Source: Capronia americana
Lineage: Eukaryota; Ascomycota; Eurotiomycetes; Chaetothyriales; Herpotrichiellaceae
NCBI GenBank assembly: GCA_016110215.1
Contig: JADWQD010000003.1
Location: 2,480,001-2,544,000 of the forward strand
Reading direction: 5' to 3'
Length of the DNA: 64,000 nt
Shown here: piece by piece, positions 43,154-54,200 of the stretch
How positions within the stretch are numbered: position 1 is the first letter of the stretch
Layout: every line of letters begins with the position of its first letter
Notes under the pieces: generated by a model
What the model saw: the letters and a program-made list of their open reading frames with translations, nothing else
Told to the model about the DNA's origin: nothing
Databases searched by the model: none
Made by a program: the position numbers and the translations under genes

Positions 43154-43866
43154 GCTCGAGCCTATCCCGCATCGTGGCAGCAGCGACGGCGTAATCTGGT
43201 AAAGTGGAAGTGAGGCTCGGGTGAGTTTGGAGTGACCAACTCAACGCGCAACGCGTGGAGGGGGAACGCGAGCACGAGAATAGCGCTAAATTAGTCAGCC
43301 TTCTCCGCACCTTCAACCGCCTTCTCCTCTCTCCCTGTGTCGATGAGGACCGCTGAGGACCAGCTTGCACTGTTTCTTCTCCCGCCGGGTTGTGTTTATG
43401 CGTGATCAATGTTGTCCAAGGGTCCATCGATGCCGTCGTATTGGCATGACGATGATGCTCCTGCCAACTCTCAGCATTCTCATTGACCTGCGGCTTACAG
43501 GCAGGAGATGAGAAACTAGGTTCGTAAGGCTTATGCCTGCATGACCAGCTACAGTAGGTACAACATCGGACCGACAGCTACTGTATCACTGATTCGTGCT
43601 GGTCGGGGCATCTTGAAGATGTGGGGTTCGCAAGGCTGGGCCGACCACCTCACGTCTGGGGTAAAAGTCAAGCTGGGGAAGATCCCCTCACTTGGGAGTC
43701 CCCTTAACAAGCTGAGGTATTCCGGAGAGCTCCTTCACAGCTCCTCCCTTCGCCACAACACGCGCGAACTGGATCGGCTGGAAGTCAACCGAGACGGGTG
43801 TCATCCGCCAGGCACGAATCACCTCCCCTGCTTCAGACAGTGTGTCCAACAGCCAGTCTCCTTGCA
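43154..43866. promoter_or_regulatory. Divergent spacer between the OB-fold gene and the alcohol dehydrogenase
   Basis: About 710 bp between outward-facing starts. No coding exon supported; presumed to hold both promoters. Confidence 0.45.
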
Positions 43867-45254
43867 ATGCCGCAACCCGAGGTGTATAGACCGGCCTTTA
43901 CAGATCCTCCAGGAATGAATGTCGCTGGCATACCAACTGCCAAACTCAAATTGACCTCCCCTGACGTGTCTTATGGCTTGGCGTACCAGGAGGCATGCGC
44001 GAAGCACGTGCAACACACGTACAATGCCTCGCGAGTCTACATTATCGCGTCAAGGACGCTTTCACGGGAAAGTGACCGGGTTAAGACACTGATCGAAGCT
44101 ATAGGCCAGGACAAGGTCGTGGGTTGGACGAAGGGCATGACACCGCACACGCCATATTCGGAGATTTTGCAAATCACCGCTGACGCAAAAGAGGCCAATG
44201 TCGATTGTCTTGTGACGCTGGGCGCCGGAAGTATCACCGACGGGGCGAAGATGGTTGCCTTTGTGCGTTTCAGCATCGCGTCTATGCAAGCAGCGTTGCT
44301 GATCTTTGGAGCAGTGCCTTGCCAACGACATCAAGACGCGAGAGGAGCTCATCAGATATTCCGCGGAGAGCAGGGATGTGCCCTCGGAGATTCACGAGCC
44401 AACGGTACCTTTGATAACGATTCCCACGAGCCTCTCTGGCGGCGAGGTACTTCTGAGTGACACTGGATTGTATCAGTTCAGACACTGACTATGCGCAGTA
44501 TTTCAGCCTCAGCGGTGGCACTGACGATGTGACCAAGCACAAGGTGCCATTTCTCCATTCTGGAATGGGTGTCAACCTCGTAATTTTAGACCCAGAGCTT
44601 TGCACGACCACTCCGCCGTACCATTGGCTCAGCACCGGGGTCAGGAGTCTGGATCACTGCGTGGAGGCCCTCTGCTCGCTACACGGCACGGACAAGTCAG
44701 ACCGTAATGCAGAGGAAGGATTGAAGCTCCTGGTTCCTTCTCTACTCAAATGCAAGCAAGATCCCAACGACCTCGAAGCCCGCCATAAATGCCAAATGGC
44801 TGTCATGCTTGCCATGGACAATATTCGCGCCGGAATACCGATGGGTGGAAGTCATGCCATCGGCCATCAACTGGGTCCCTTAGGCGTGGCTCATGGCGTC
44901 ACTAGCTGTATCCTGTGCCCGGCTGTGATGAAGTACAATATGAAACACGCGAATGGCGATCCGCGGATCATCAAGCGGCAGCAAAGAGTGAGAGGCATCC
45001 TGTGGTCGGATCCAGAGGTGGCCCAGCTCTTGAAGAGCAAGGGACTCCAGGAAGATACCTCGGATCTAGGTGATCTCTTGGACGTCGTGATCCGTGCGCT
45101 CGGCCTCCCGAGGACGGTGACGGAGCTCGGTATTAGGAGAGACGTATTTCCCAGTCTGTCCAAGAGATCACTTGCAGATATCTGGTCCCCGACGAATCCC
45201 GTTCCCTTGGTCAGAGCTGAACAGGTACAGGAGATTCTTGAAGCTGTTGTCTAA
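43867..45254 (+). CDS. Iron-type alcohol dehydrogenase, maleylacetate-reductase-like
   Basis: Three exons, 43867-44262, 44315-44446 and 44499-45254, with two 52-nt introns in phase 0; 427 residues. The start MPQPEVYRPAF is the first ATG in frame. The N-terminal dinucleotide domain has NASRVYIIASRTL and LGAGSITDGAKM, where GGGS of the family is GAGS. ITIPTSLSGGE precedes the second intron and FSLSGGTDD follows. In the helical domain GVRSLDHCVEAL aligns with the first metal site, and GGSHAIGHQLGPLGVAHG supplies the later two histidines. The Asp expected four residues before the first His is replaced by Arg, a change seen in maleylacetate-reductase-type members that act on ring-cleavage products with NAD(P)H. 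With the adjacent regulator and hydrolase this suggests aromatic or related catabolism, an inference. Confidence 0.9.
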
Positions 45255-46319
45255 GGGGTAGATGCACTATTCGTCCCCTCGGAGGGGTCTGAAGGCGTTA
45301 GGGGTATGGCTGACACGACGGCCTCTTTGACGGCGATCAAAGATGTCGGAAGCTGGGCTTATCGTGGACTCTTGCTGCGGCTGTCAGGCTGGGTCCTCCT
45401 TCGGCTATCTGTAATGTCAAGAGCTTGCTAGTGTTGACTGACAACTCACGCAACATCATCTGGACTGATGGCCACCGTTGGTCAGTCCACAACTCCATAG
45501 CACAGGGATCATTATCATTGTCAAGGGTGTGCATCCATCAGCCTGAGACTTTTATTCTACGAGGCGAATAATCAGAATTGTCCGTCAGGACGTCAGTTTC
45601 TTGGACGAGGGACCAGCCAAAAGCCGACCATCCTTTGTCATCTGGAGACCGAGGCCATAAAAGAGATGCCCGCGTGAGGGATCTAGGGCTCTCTATCGTC
45701 CTAGAGACTGTCTATACTATCCCGTTTTGATAACTTACACTGAAAGGTTAAGGTGAGGTCACAATGATTAGCTTATGAAGAAGTGTTGAACCTGAAAGGA
45801 GTATTTGTAATTGGCGGGAAGGAAGTAGCGCTTTTTATAGCTGTGGTCCACCGCAGGACGATTGGTCAGCAGCTCATTTCTTGATTTGGTGATTTCATTT
45901 TCACTTGTCTCTCTATTTTGGTGCTGGCGCGCTTCCTTCCCTATTCGGCCTGGTCGAAATTGATGTGAATCTGATCTTGCCTTCCCAACGTTGGCAGGCA
46001 ACGCGGTAGGTCGACAAGTGCCTGTGAAAGCTTCTGAGCGCCGCTTAATAATACGACGGCCGCCAATGCCGACCAATTGCTGCATACACAGGACAACGCC
46101 GCTGACCCTCTGAAGCTTCCAACGGCCGCAAAAGCTGTTCCTGGTTGAATCAGCCAGATCCTTCTCTGAACATGTCGCCACCAATAAAGTGGATAGATAA
46201 GGTCGAGGAGCGTGGCAATGAGTGGCTGCTTGGCTCGCCGAGGAGTAGAGCCTTTCCTCTCCATAGTGCGTGGACTGGAGTAACGCCGACCACTTCGCAA
46301 GTGTTTGAGCAAGCCAGCC
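45255..46319. other. Spacer upstream of the Zn2Cys6 regulator
   Basis: About 1.06 kb; only short frames without domains. It presumably contains the regulator's promoter. Confidence 0.5.
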
Positions 46320-48392
46320 ATGGAGCGCTCGAGTCTTCTCAGGAGAACACTTATTAACCAAGCGTGCGATTATTGTCGGTACCGGAAGCGACGATGTGAC
46401 AGATTGGAGCCGAGATGCACCATGTGCATAGAGTGAGATGTGCCAATCCGACCATCATCCAGGTTCATGCTGAAACCAGCTCTAGGAAAGGCCAGCAATG
46501 TCGTTATTCCGAGTATGTGCTTCTGTCTCATGTCCAGTCCACGGCTGACCGATCACGGCAGAAGTCTTCCATGGCAAGACGGCCTCCCTGAAGCTTCAAC
46601 ACAAGCGATCCAGCTCTCACACAGCAGTCCAGCGCTAGTCCCAACCCAGTCTGAATTCCCGGCTGTTTTCTTTCTCGACCACGCCATGTTCAAGCACAGC
46701 AGGATCACTCTGCCATTGAGCCCAAAATTGCATCTTTCTCCCTGTCTTCTGGAGACACTCGGACGAGCTGACTCGGTGTCAAATCGGTACTTCGGTTGGG
46801 CACATCTGTGAGGTCGCTTAACCAACAGCGTATCGTGCCTAGCCTGACTAACTTGGTGGATTTCACAGATGGATGCCTATCGTCTCGAAAAGACGGTGGG
46901 AGTCACAGTTCATGGATCCATACGCGCCACCAAGGACGGATGTGCAGCTCCTGCTCTTCTCCATGAACCTTGTGATGTGGTCGCCATCTCAGCGAGGTCG
47001 CAGATTGAACCCGCGAACTGAACAGTATTTGAGCTTGAAGCGAGCGTTTCTCGATGCTGAAACCGCGGGCCTTCTTTCAGTGCCTCTACTTCAAGCGATG
47101 CTACTTACGTCAATATACGAACTGGGCCATGCTATTTATCCTGCAGCATACATGTCAATTGGTTCTTGTGTAAGGCTGGCACTGGCCCTTGAGCTTGAGA
47201 AACAACGACAAGTCGACCTCGACTCGTCCCATTACGACCTCGAAGATCAGGAAGAACGAAGGAGAGTCTGGTGGGCCGTCATAATCCTTGACCGGTAAAA
47301 GACCCCTATCCGAGCTCGTGCATAGATTCTTGTGCCTGAGGTGCATTAGAAAGTTCGAAGCGGAAGTTCTTCAGTATTTGTCCACTGATATTTGACCAGC
47401 CTCGACATCCAGAACCGGCCCACAAGCCCAGATCCGCGCGCGACGGACTTGCTACCTATCGACGGTGAGTGTTCTTCATGATCATATGGTGCCAACCCAA
47501 ACATCTGCGCATGTACTCTCATTTTCAGATGGCCAGATTGCTGATCCAGCTTTTGAGCGAACACCAGACCAAGACTGGGATGATGGAGTATGTTGATTGA
47601 GAAATCTCGCCACTGTTCTCATCACTGACTGCGCCTAGATCATCCAACCCGACCAACTTCAGACCGTGAGCGCGCCGTCGACCTCCAAATTGGGAATGCT
47701 AGCTCGGTTGTCGCAAGCGGTGTATCTACTGGGCAAAGTCCTACGGCATAAGCATGATCCGACCGATGATCCCGATTTTAATCAGCACGAGCGACATCAG
47801 ATAGACAAGTCGCTTCGAGCGCTTCTGAAGTTGGCATACCAGGGCAATTCTGCACCTCTGACTGCTATCTGTCCACAGACTGCTATGTGTTTTGGCGCTT
47901 TGATTGAGTTGCACTTTCTAGGCTACATGGAGGCGCAGGGGCCAGGATCCCTCAAGGGGCACCCAAGAGCAAATGCAATGCAGGCTGCTTTGAATCTTCT
48001 GAGGCCTATTGCCGGACAAGCTTGTCAGTCCAGCAGCGTCTGGTTCCGTAGGCGGCCCTTTACACTTGAACAAGCATCCCCTCTGCTATTGCCCTGGACT
48101 TATCAGGCCGCTACCACCTTTCTGAGACTGGCACATTGGTTCCAGGTACTCGATCGATCCGAAAGCTCCGAGCCTGGCGGGGAGGACAGGTCCGAAGAGA
48201 ACCAAAGATGCATCATGGAGGCTAACCAGGGAGCTGCAAGCATGATGCGTAAGCTCTCACTACTTGGTAGCCAGTGGTGTGCATCCGGTACGTGGAACTC
48301 TCTAACCTGTTGATTCATTTGCTAAGAACTTGCTTCATCCAGATTCATACGTGAAAATTTTGAAAGCAAGGATCAGCAGCAACGTTGTCTGA
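46320..48392 (+). CDS. Zn2Cys6 transcription factor, pathway-regulator type
   Basis: Eight exons: 46320-46432, 46486-46512, 46562-46807, 46869-47294, 47400-47464, 47529-47587, 47639-48287 and 48343-48392; 544 residues. Exon 1 reads MERSSLLRRTLINQ and then the cluster CDYCRYRKRRCDRLEPRCTMC. The sixth cysteine comes from a 27-nt second exon (GQQCRYS), so spacing is C-x2-C-x6-C-x6-C-x2-C-x6-C, canonical for the fungal binuclear zinc domain. The middle region has FPAVFFLDHAMFKHSRITLP, WMPIVSKRRWESQF and LLFSMNLVMW, then IGSCVRLALALELEK and EERRRVWWAVIILDR, the fungal-specific regulatory domain. DDDYLP-type LLPID follows. The C-terminus is SYVKILKARISSNVV. Being flanked on the same strand by a reductase and a hydrolase, it is the likely local regulator. 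The target inducer is unknown. Confidence 0.9.
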
Positions 48393-48778
48393 AGAAGCAG
48401 GTCCAGCCCATATTTGAGTCACAGATAGAAGAAACTGCTCTGGAGGCATGTCTCGACGGACCTCTACTATATGTGCTTGACCAATAATTTCTATTGACCG
48501 AGGAGGCCTTTATGGCACACCGCCTACCGTCAAATTCACTGGTCCTGCATTGGTCCGCCACTCCCGTCGATATGCATGGCTGCCCTGGTACGCCGGTATT
48601 GTCAGCAGCGGTTGGCGGCGCCGCTAGTCTCCCGCCTGCAGTATCCACAGAGCCTGAGAGAGACACCCTCAGATTCGGAAATACAGCTAGAGCATGTACA
48701 TCACCTATTTGAATCGACAATGCCCTCCAAAGGTAGTCTTATCGCATCTTCATATCGTCCCGTCATACGTCTCCGACA

Positions 48779-49523
48779 ATGCCGTCTCCCTACGCCAACA
48801 CCGCGATCGTCCTCATCGACCCCTACAACGACTTCCTCCACCCAGAGGGCAAGATGTTCTTTGCTACAAAGGAAGACCTCGCTCGCAAGAACACCATCGC
48901 GCACCTGAAACAGCTTGTGGCGTTTGCGCGCTCAAAGCGAATACCAATATACTACGGCCTCCATCAACAATACAAGGAAGGCTTCTTCGATGGCTGGAAG
49001 CACATGGCTCACATCCACGAAAACATCAAAAGGACGGCTACATTTGCCGAGGGCAGCTTTGGAGCCCAGATCTACGACGGACTTGAACCAAGCCTAGAAA
49101 ACGGGGATGTGGTCGTCAGCAAGCACTGGAACAGCAGGTGAGCCTGCACGTTTATCTCGAATAGGTCCTCTCTATACTAGCTGGCCACTGACACACCTCA
49201 GCTCCTTCCACCATACCGACCTCGACTTTCAGCTACGGCAACGAGACATCACGCGGCTCGTGCTGGCGGGCATGACGGCCAACACTTGTCTCGAGGCAAC
49301 GGCAAGATTCGCGTACGAGCTAGGCTACCACATCACGCTCCTGTGAGTGTCACTGATGACTGCCTCTCATACAATGGTACTCTTTTCAACTGACTCCGGG
49401 TCTAGGACTGATGCCACGGCGGGCTTCGACCCAAAGGCAACAGATGCGGCTACGGACATTATTTGGCCGATCTTCGCGTCTCGCGTTACGACTGTGGGAG
49501 AGTTCATCGAAGGATCCGACTGA
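48779..49523 (+). CDS. Isochorismatase-fold cysteine hydrolase
   Basis: Three exons, 48779-49137, 49202-49342 and 49406-49523, with introns of 64 and 63 nt in phase; 205 residues, a normal length. The catalytic triad is in place: Asp in AIVLIDPYNDFLHPEGK (about residue 14), Lys in DVVVSKHWNS and the nucleophile Cys in LAGMTANTCLEATARFAYELGYH. The fold is shared by isochorismatases, nicotinamidases and N-carbamoyl or ureido-hydrolases. The Cys context without an adjacent nicotinamidase metal site (no DxH pattern seen) favours a general amide/ester hydrolase. It lies 386 bp after the Zn2Cys6 gene on the same strand and may be its target. No signal peptide; cytosolic. The start ATG has no competing upstream ATG in frame. 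Confidence 0.92.
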
Positions 49524-51245
49524 ATTTCGTCTGTTCGGCTGGCAGCAAGCTTTCAAGGGTCATAAAGGTATAAAGTTGCAGTCATGTCACAAGCAGCATA
49601 GAATAGGAATAGGATAACATCCAAGGTCAAATAGAAGTAGCACTCTTGGTTGAGACATTCAACACTACCCACGACAAGCTTTCCCATAACTCTGATAAAT
49701 CTAAGTAACTTTAGATCGCCAACGGAGATCGTACTGCCCGCTCAAGCTGTGTCTTGTCGTCGAATCGAGACGGGGAGGCGGCGGCCTCACTACTCCAGCT
49801 ATGATTGCTCATACGTACATAGGATCTCCGACACACTTCAAGCTTGGCCCGTAGTCACGGCCGTACTGATGGGTTCTGGAGGTCGACGAAAGTTCCTTCT
49901 GTGAAAGCCGAAATGTGAAAGCGGAGTGCTGGGGCATATCCTAGGGGGTCGCAGCCTCGCAAGGGCTCCTGCATGCCCCGGTCCTTAGCTTCACTCGCCT
50001 CCCCGTCTGCAGCTGGTGCTCTTACATAGCCCGAGGCCCCCGATATGTCCTTTGCTGAGTAACTCCGCTAGGGGCGCCGCCTGCCTTGCCTGCTTCTGAA
50101 ATGCGGAGTCCGCTATTTACCGTCACACAGTAATCACAAAAGAATATCGATGGACCTTACTATTCCTTTCCTTCGAGCCATAGGACAGTGTACTATCGCG
50201 GTACTGTTCTAGCACGGTTATCGCTGCACGTGTATACGGTATGTGTACTATGTATCGGCTGCTGCGTGTATATTTCTCCAGTGTTCGGCCACCTGGTACA
50301 TCTGTCGGCATTCCAGGGAGAACCCTCCGGACCCGAGGCCTGCCGTCTCCTACACTGAAATGCATCAACACATCTTTCGTATGCTCGCGTTATGACACGC
50401 CTGAACCTTTGTTGACGGATATCCGGTTTTAAAAAGTCGCCCACATCTGCGAAATTGTTATGTCGCCAATGACTCCCCCGCAGACTTGGTTCTGTTGATT
50501 ACACCACAAAGAGGATCAAGATACATACATAGTATGCACAAGCTTTAGTCAAGGCTGCCGATTGGCGCCGGGAGAGCGGAATCGTGCCAACAGGAGTATA
50601 AACTACCCTCCCATCACCGTGCTTTCGGCTCACTTCTATCTCACATGCCGCCAGCCACATTGTGCCCGCGCCTCGGGGGAATCGGTGAGGAAGAAATAAA
50701 TGGAGATTTTATAACACGGAGATGCTGTTTAGCCGCAGTCGGTGATAAGTAGTGGGCTTCCGTTACAGGTCTGGCCTATGTACTCCAGATCCAGCTCGGA
50801 AGATCTTGACCAGAGACTCTTCGAGCAATGGTTGATTGGTGAGGTTGTGAACTGCTTCAAGACATTTGCGTCAACTTTCGATGCTTTCTCCTCAAAAAGG
50901 CCGAAGATCTTCGGCCCACATGCTATTTACCGCCTTCTCGACGTCCTGTGCGAGAGACCTTTTGGCATGAGGTTGAACGTACAAAAGGGCAACGGAGCCG
51001 ATGGCGCATTCGTAGACCAATACGGTCAAGGGTTGTGCCGCCCGTACCGTCCGGCAGTGTGCTGTCCTCTTACCCCGGTTCGCGGGTACCAGTGATAGAG
51101 GACGCCACCACGCATGTCTCAGCCGCACCGGCGGGCCCCGCTGTTGCTCTCTTATCACGGCAAAACCCAGCATCATCATGCTCAAGGTCACGATATCCAT
51201 TGTTCTTAAACTGGGAGATATCCTAGAGCTACGAAACCGTCAGCA
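49524..51245. other. Gene-free spacer
   Basis: About 1.7 kb, GC-rich around 49960-50100. The open frames at 50190-51200 on both strands lack domains. The 3' part should be the promoter of the kinase-HET gene. Confidence 0.5.
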
Positions 51246-54200
51246 ATGGCTCATCCGGCAGAGACTTACGAAGAAGAGTCGTCTGAAGAGGAATCGGCCC
51301 ATACCCTGAGTGACCAAATCGTCAACAAGTACGAGATCAGCACGTTCGACACGGGTGAAAAGCAATACCTCCCTGTGGTTTATGTTGAGGAACTACTTAC
51401 ATTGGAAAACATTGTCAAGGAGCTAGATGACAAAAACGTCCTGGGCCCTGGAGGTCTCGATTTTCAGGCAGACCAGGAAAAGAAGGCCATTGTTGATTAT
51501 ATCCGTTCGCAACCTGCGAAGACTGTATTTGCGATCGTCGTCGTTGTCGGCAGCGGGCAGCTACGAGGTCAAACATTGAGAACACTCATGACAAGCCTCA
51601 TGCGAACAGGTCTCGTTGACGCTAAGCTACCCATAACAGAACACTACTTCCGTACACATCACTGGATATCCAGCAAGAATCGCCCAGCGAGGCCATGGAA
51701 ATCAGCAACAGTCAACGAATTTCTACAAAAGCAATGGATCTTTCTCGCGCCTGTTTTCTCCCCCACGAAATTCCAGTTCGACCTTAGACCGAACTATATT
51801 CTTCCCATGATTGTCAAGCCGAGTAGTCGGAAGAGACGTGGGAACTTTGCCACGGTCTTCGAAGTTGAGGTTCACTCGGCTCATCTACAGCACGAATCCC
51901 GGAATGTAAGACCACCTACTACGTGAGCAAGGATGATCTGATCCTGACTATTGCCGCCAGCCCGACGGTACCCAAGCTACATTTGCCATCAAAGCGTTCG
52001 ACAGTTTTCCGAATGACGCGGAGTTGCAAAAGGACGCCGACGATGCGTGGCAGAATGAAGTCAGTGCACTGAACCAACTCAGGGAATTGAACCATCCAAA
52101 TCTGATCCGGCATATTGCCGCCATAACAAGAGGGGACAAGCACTTCCTCATGTTTTACTGGGCGCAGGGCGGGAACTTGAGGGATTTCTGGCGAAGAGAC
52201 AAGACGCCGAACGTGACCCCGGAACTGGTCAGAGACATCCTTCAGCAGCTTCGAGGCATGGCCGAGGCGCTTCAAAAACTCCACGAGTTTAGGGGTGAGG
52301 GCCATTTTCGACATGGGGACATCAAGCCCGAAAACATCCTCGTGTTTCCGAGTCCGGCTCCATCGCCGACGGGGATATTCAAGATCTCTGACTTGGGTTC
52401 GGCGCAGTATCACGCCATAGCCACCCGCCTTCGAGAACGGACACCGGGGAAATCTTTCGCAACAAGGCTGTACCAGGCACCAGAAGCCGTGACCAAGAAA
52501 CAGGCAGCACTGACTCGATTGTACGACATCTGGTCCATGGGATGCGTGACACTGGAATTCATGGTCTGGCTGCTATATGGCTACCACGAACTTGAGGCGT
52601 TCACCCAGAGTCTTCGAGGGAAGTTGAACGAGCCTAACTGCTTCTTCGTGGACGAGGATCAGCCATCAGCGACCGGTCCCACGCGCGTGGCGCACGTTCA
52701 CCCTACCGTTCAAGCCGGCTTCGAATACCTGTCCAAGGATCCAGAGTGTAAAGGAGATATGGCATTGGGGCAGCTCCTCAAGGTGGTTCAAACGAAACTC
52801 CTCGTCATCAACCTCCCCGCAAGTACCACATCATCCCCCTCAGGAGGCAACATCACTGTGACAGACACCGACGCCGCCCAAGCAAAGAGACCGCCACCTC
52901 CTGGGGGTCACCGGACTGATGCCGCCGGATTTGTCAGGGCACTGGACGGTATCCTACGGCACGAGGAATCGGCTAACAACCATTTCTGGGTGACAGGAAA
53001 ACCGCGAAAGAATACCGGCCTTGCCAGAAATCTACCCAAGAGCGTCACGAGGAGTAGTTCGCCACATTTATCCGTGCCCAATTGGGCATCACCATCCGGC
53101 CAGAGGGCCAACCGTCCCAGAACATTGTCTCCGCGAGCTCCGTCGGATAGCCACGTAGATGGACCGGGACAAGACCAAGTGGTAAGTACGGCTTGGGAGG
53201 GCCTCAACACCCTCTTCGTGGTCGATCTGCTTGCTCGCTTCTGGCCAGTCACTTCAGCTGACATCTCATCCCGTCTGTTCGGTCAGACTCAAGATGTAGG
53301 ACAGATTATTCCTGCAACCCGAGAACAGCCCTGCTGATGACGGTCGTTTTCAGTATGTAAGCACTGCCAATCACGGACGAGTTGTCCTACGAGAGATGCT
53401 TAATCTGACGGAACCCGTCGATTCTAGTCTGTGAGTCTGGCAACGAACCTCGCCAGTGAATGCAGCACTGAACTGATCTTTGATTTAAACTTTCCAGCGT
53501 GTAAATGTGAGAGAAGATTCTTCATGCCTGTGAATATATCCCTTCGACACTCGAAACCACTGACATCTTACAGGAAGTATGGCTTTTGTTTCCCTGTGCC
53601 GGATCGCTGCTCTATAATAGACGCACTGCTCATTAATGGCCTGTACAGTTATCCGATGAGTGGTCGTATCCGGTAGATAACGGCTTTGCGATCCGCTTGC
53701 TCAAAGACACTGGAGCTCCGGTTGAGTCGATGGGAAATACTCATCCTTCTCGTCTCTGCGATGGGTGCACAGCGATGGATATCAGTGCCAGAGACTTTCA
53801 CATCGAAGATGCGTGGTCGACACTCGAGAGCAAAGCCGGTGCTTGTGATTTCTGCAGACTCAGGTGGACTTGTTCAAAGCATCTGAATCGAAAGGACTAT
53901 CCTTCGGTGTCATTCCGGAGAGCGGATTCAGTGCTGAGAATCAACGATGATCATACGCCCGCCCTCTCCATATTTCAGAGCCCAGGTCCGTAAGCTCCCA
54001 TCTGGCTGACATGAACTCCCTTTGAACCACCGGGCTAACTTATAATATCTGCTCAAAGGACCCAATATAACGACGACGGTCCAAGTCGGCTTTCCACGCC
54101 TCACTGGAGCCAAGAGCAAGTTGCATTTCGGCATCCTGCGGCACTGGCTGAAAAACTGTGATGAACACCACCAAACATACGATTGCCAACCAGCCGCGAA

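Noticed and set aside
45768..46361. 197-residue minus-strand frame upstream of the Zn2Cys6 gene
   Set aside because: Overlaps the first exon of the regulator on the other strand and shows no domain; Zn-cluster evidence on the plus strand is decisive.
46433..46537. Single 105-nt intron skipping the 27-nt exon as the main model for the regulator
   Set aside because: It removes the sixth cysteine of the zinc cluster; the two-intron model restores perfect spacing and uses a good CTGAC branch.
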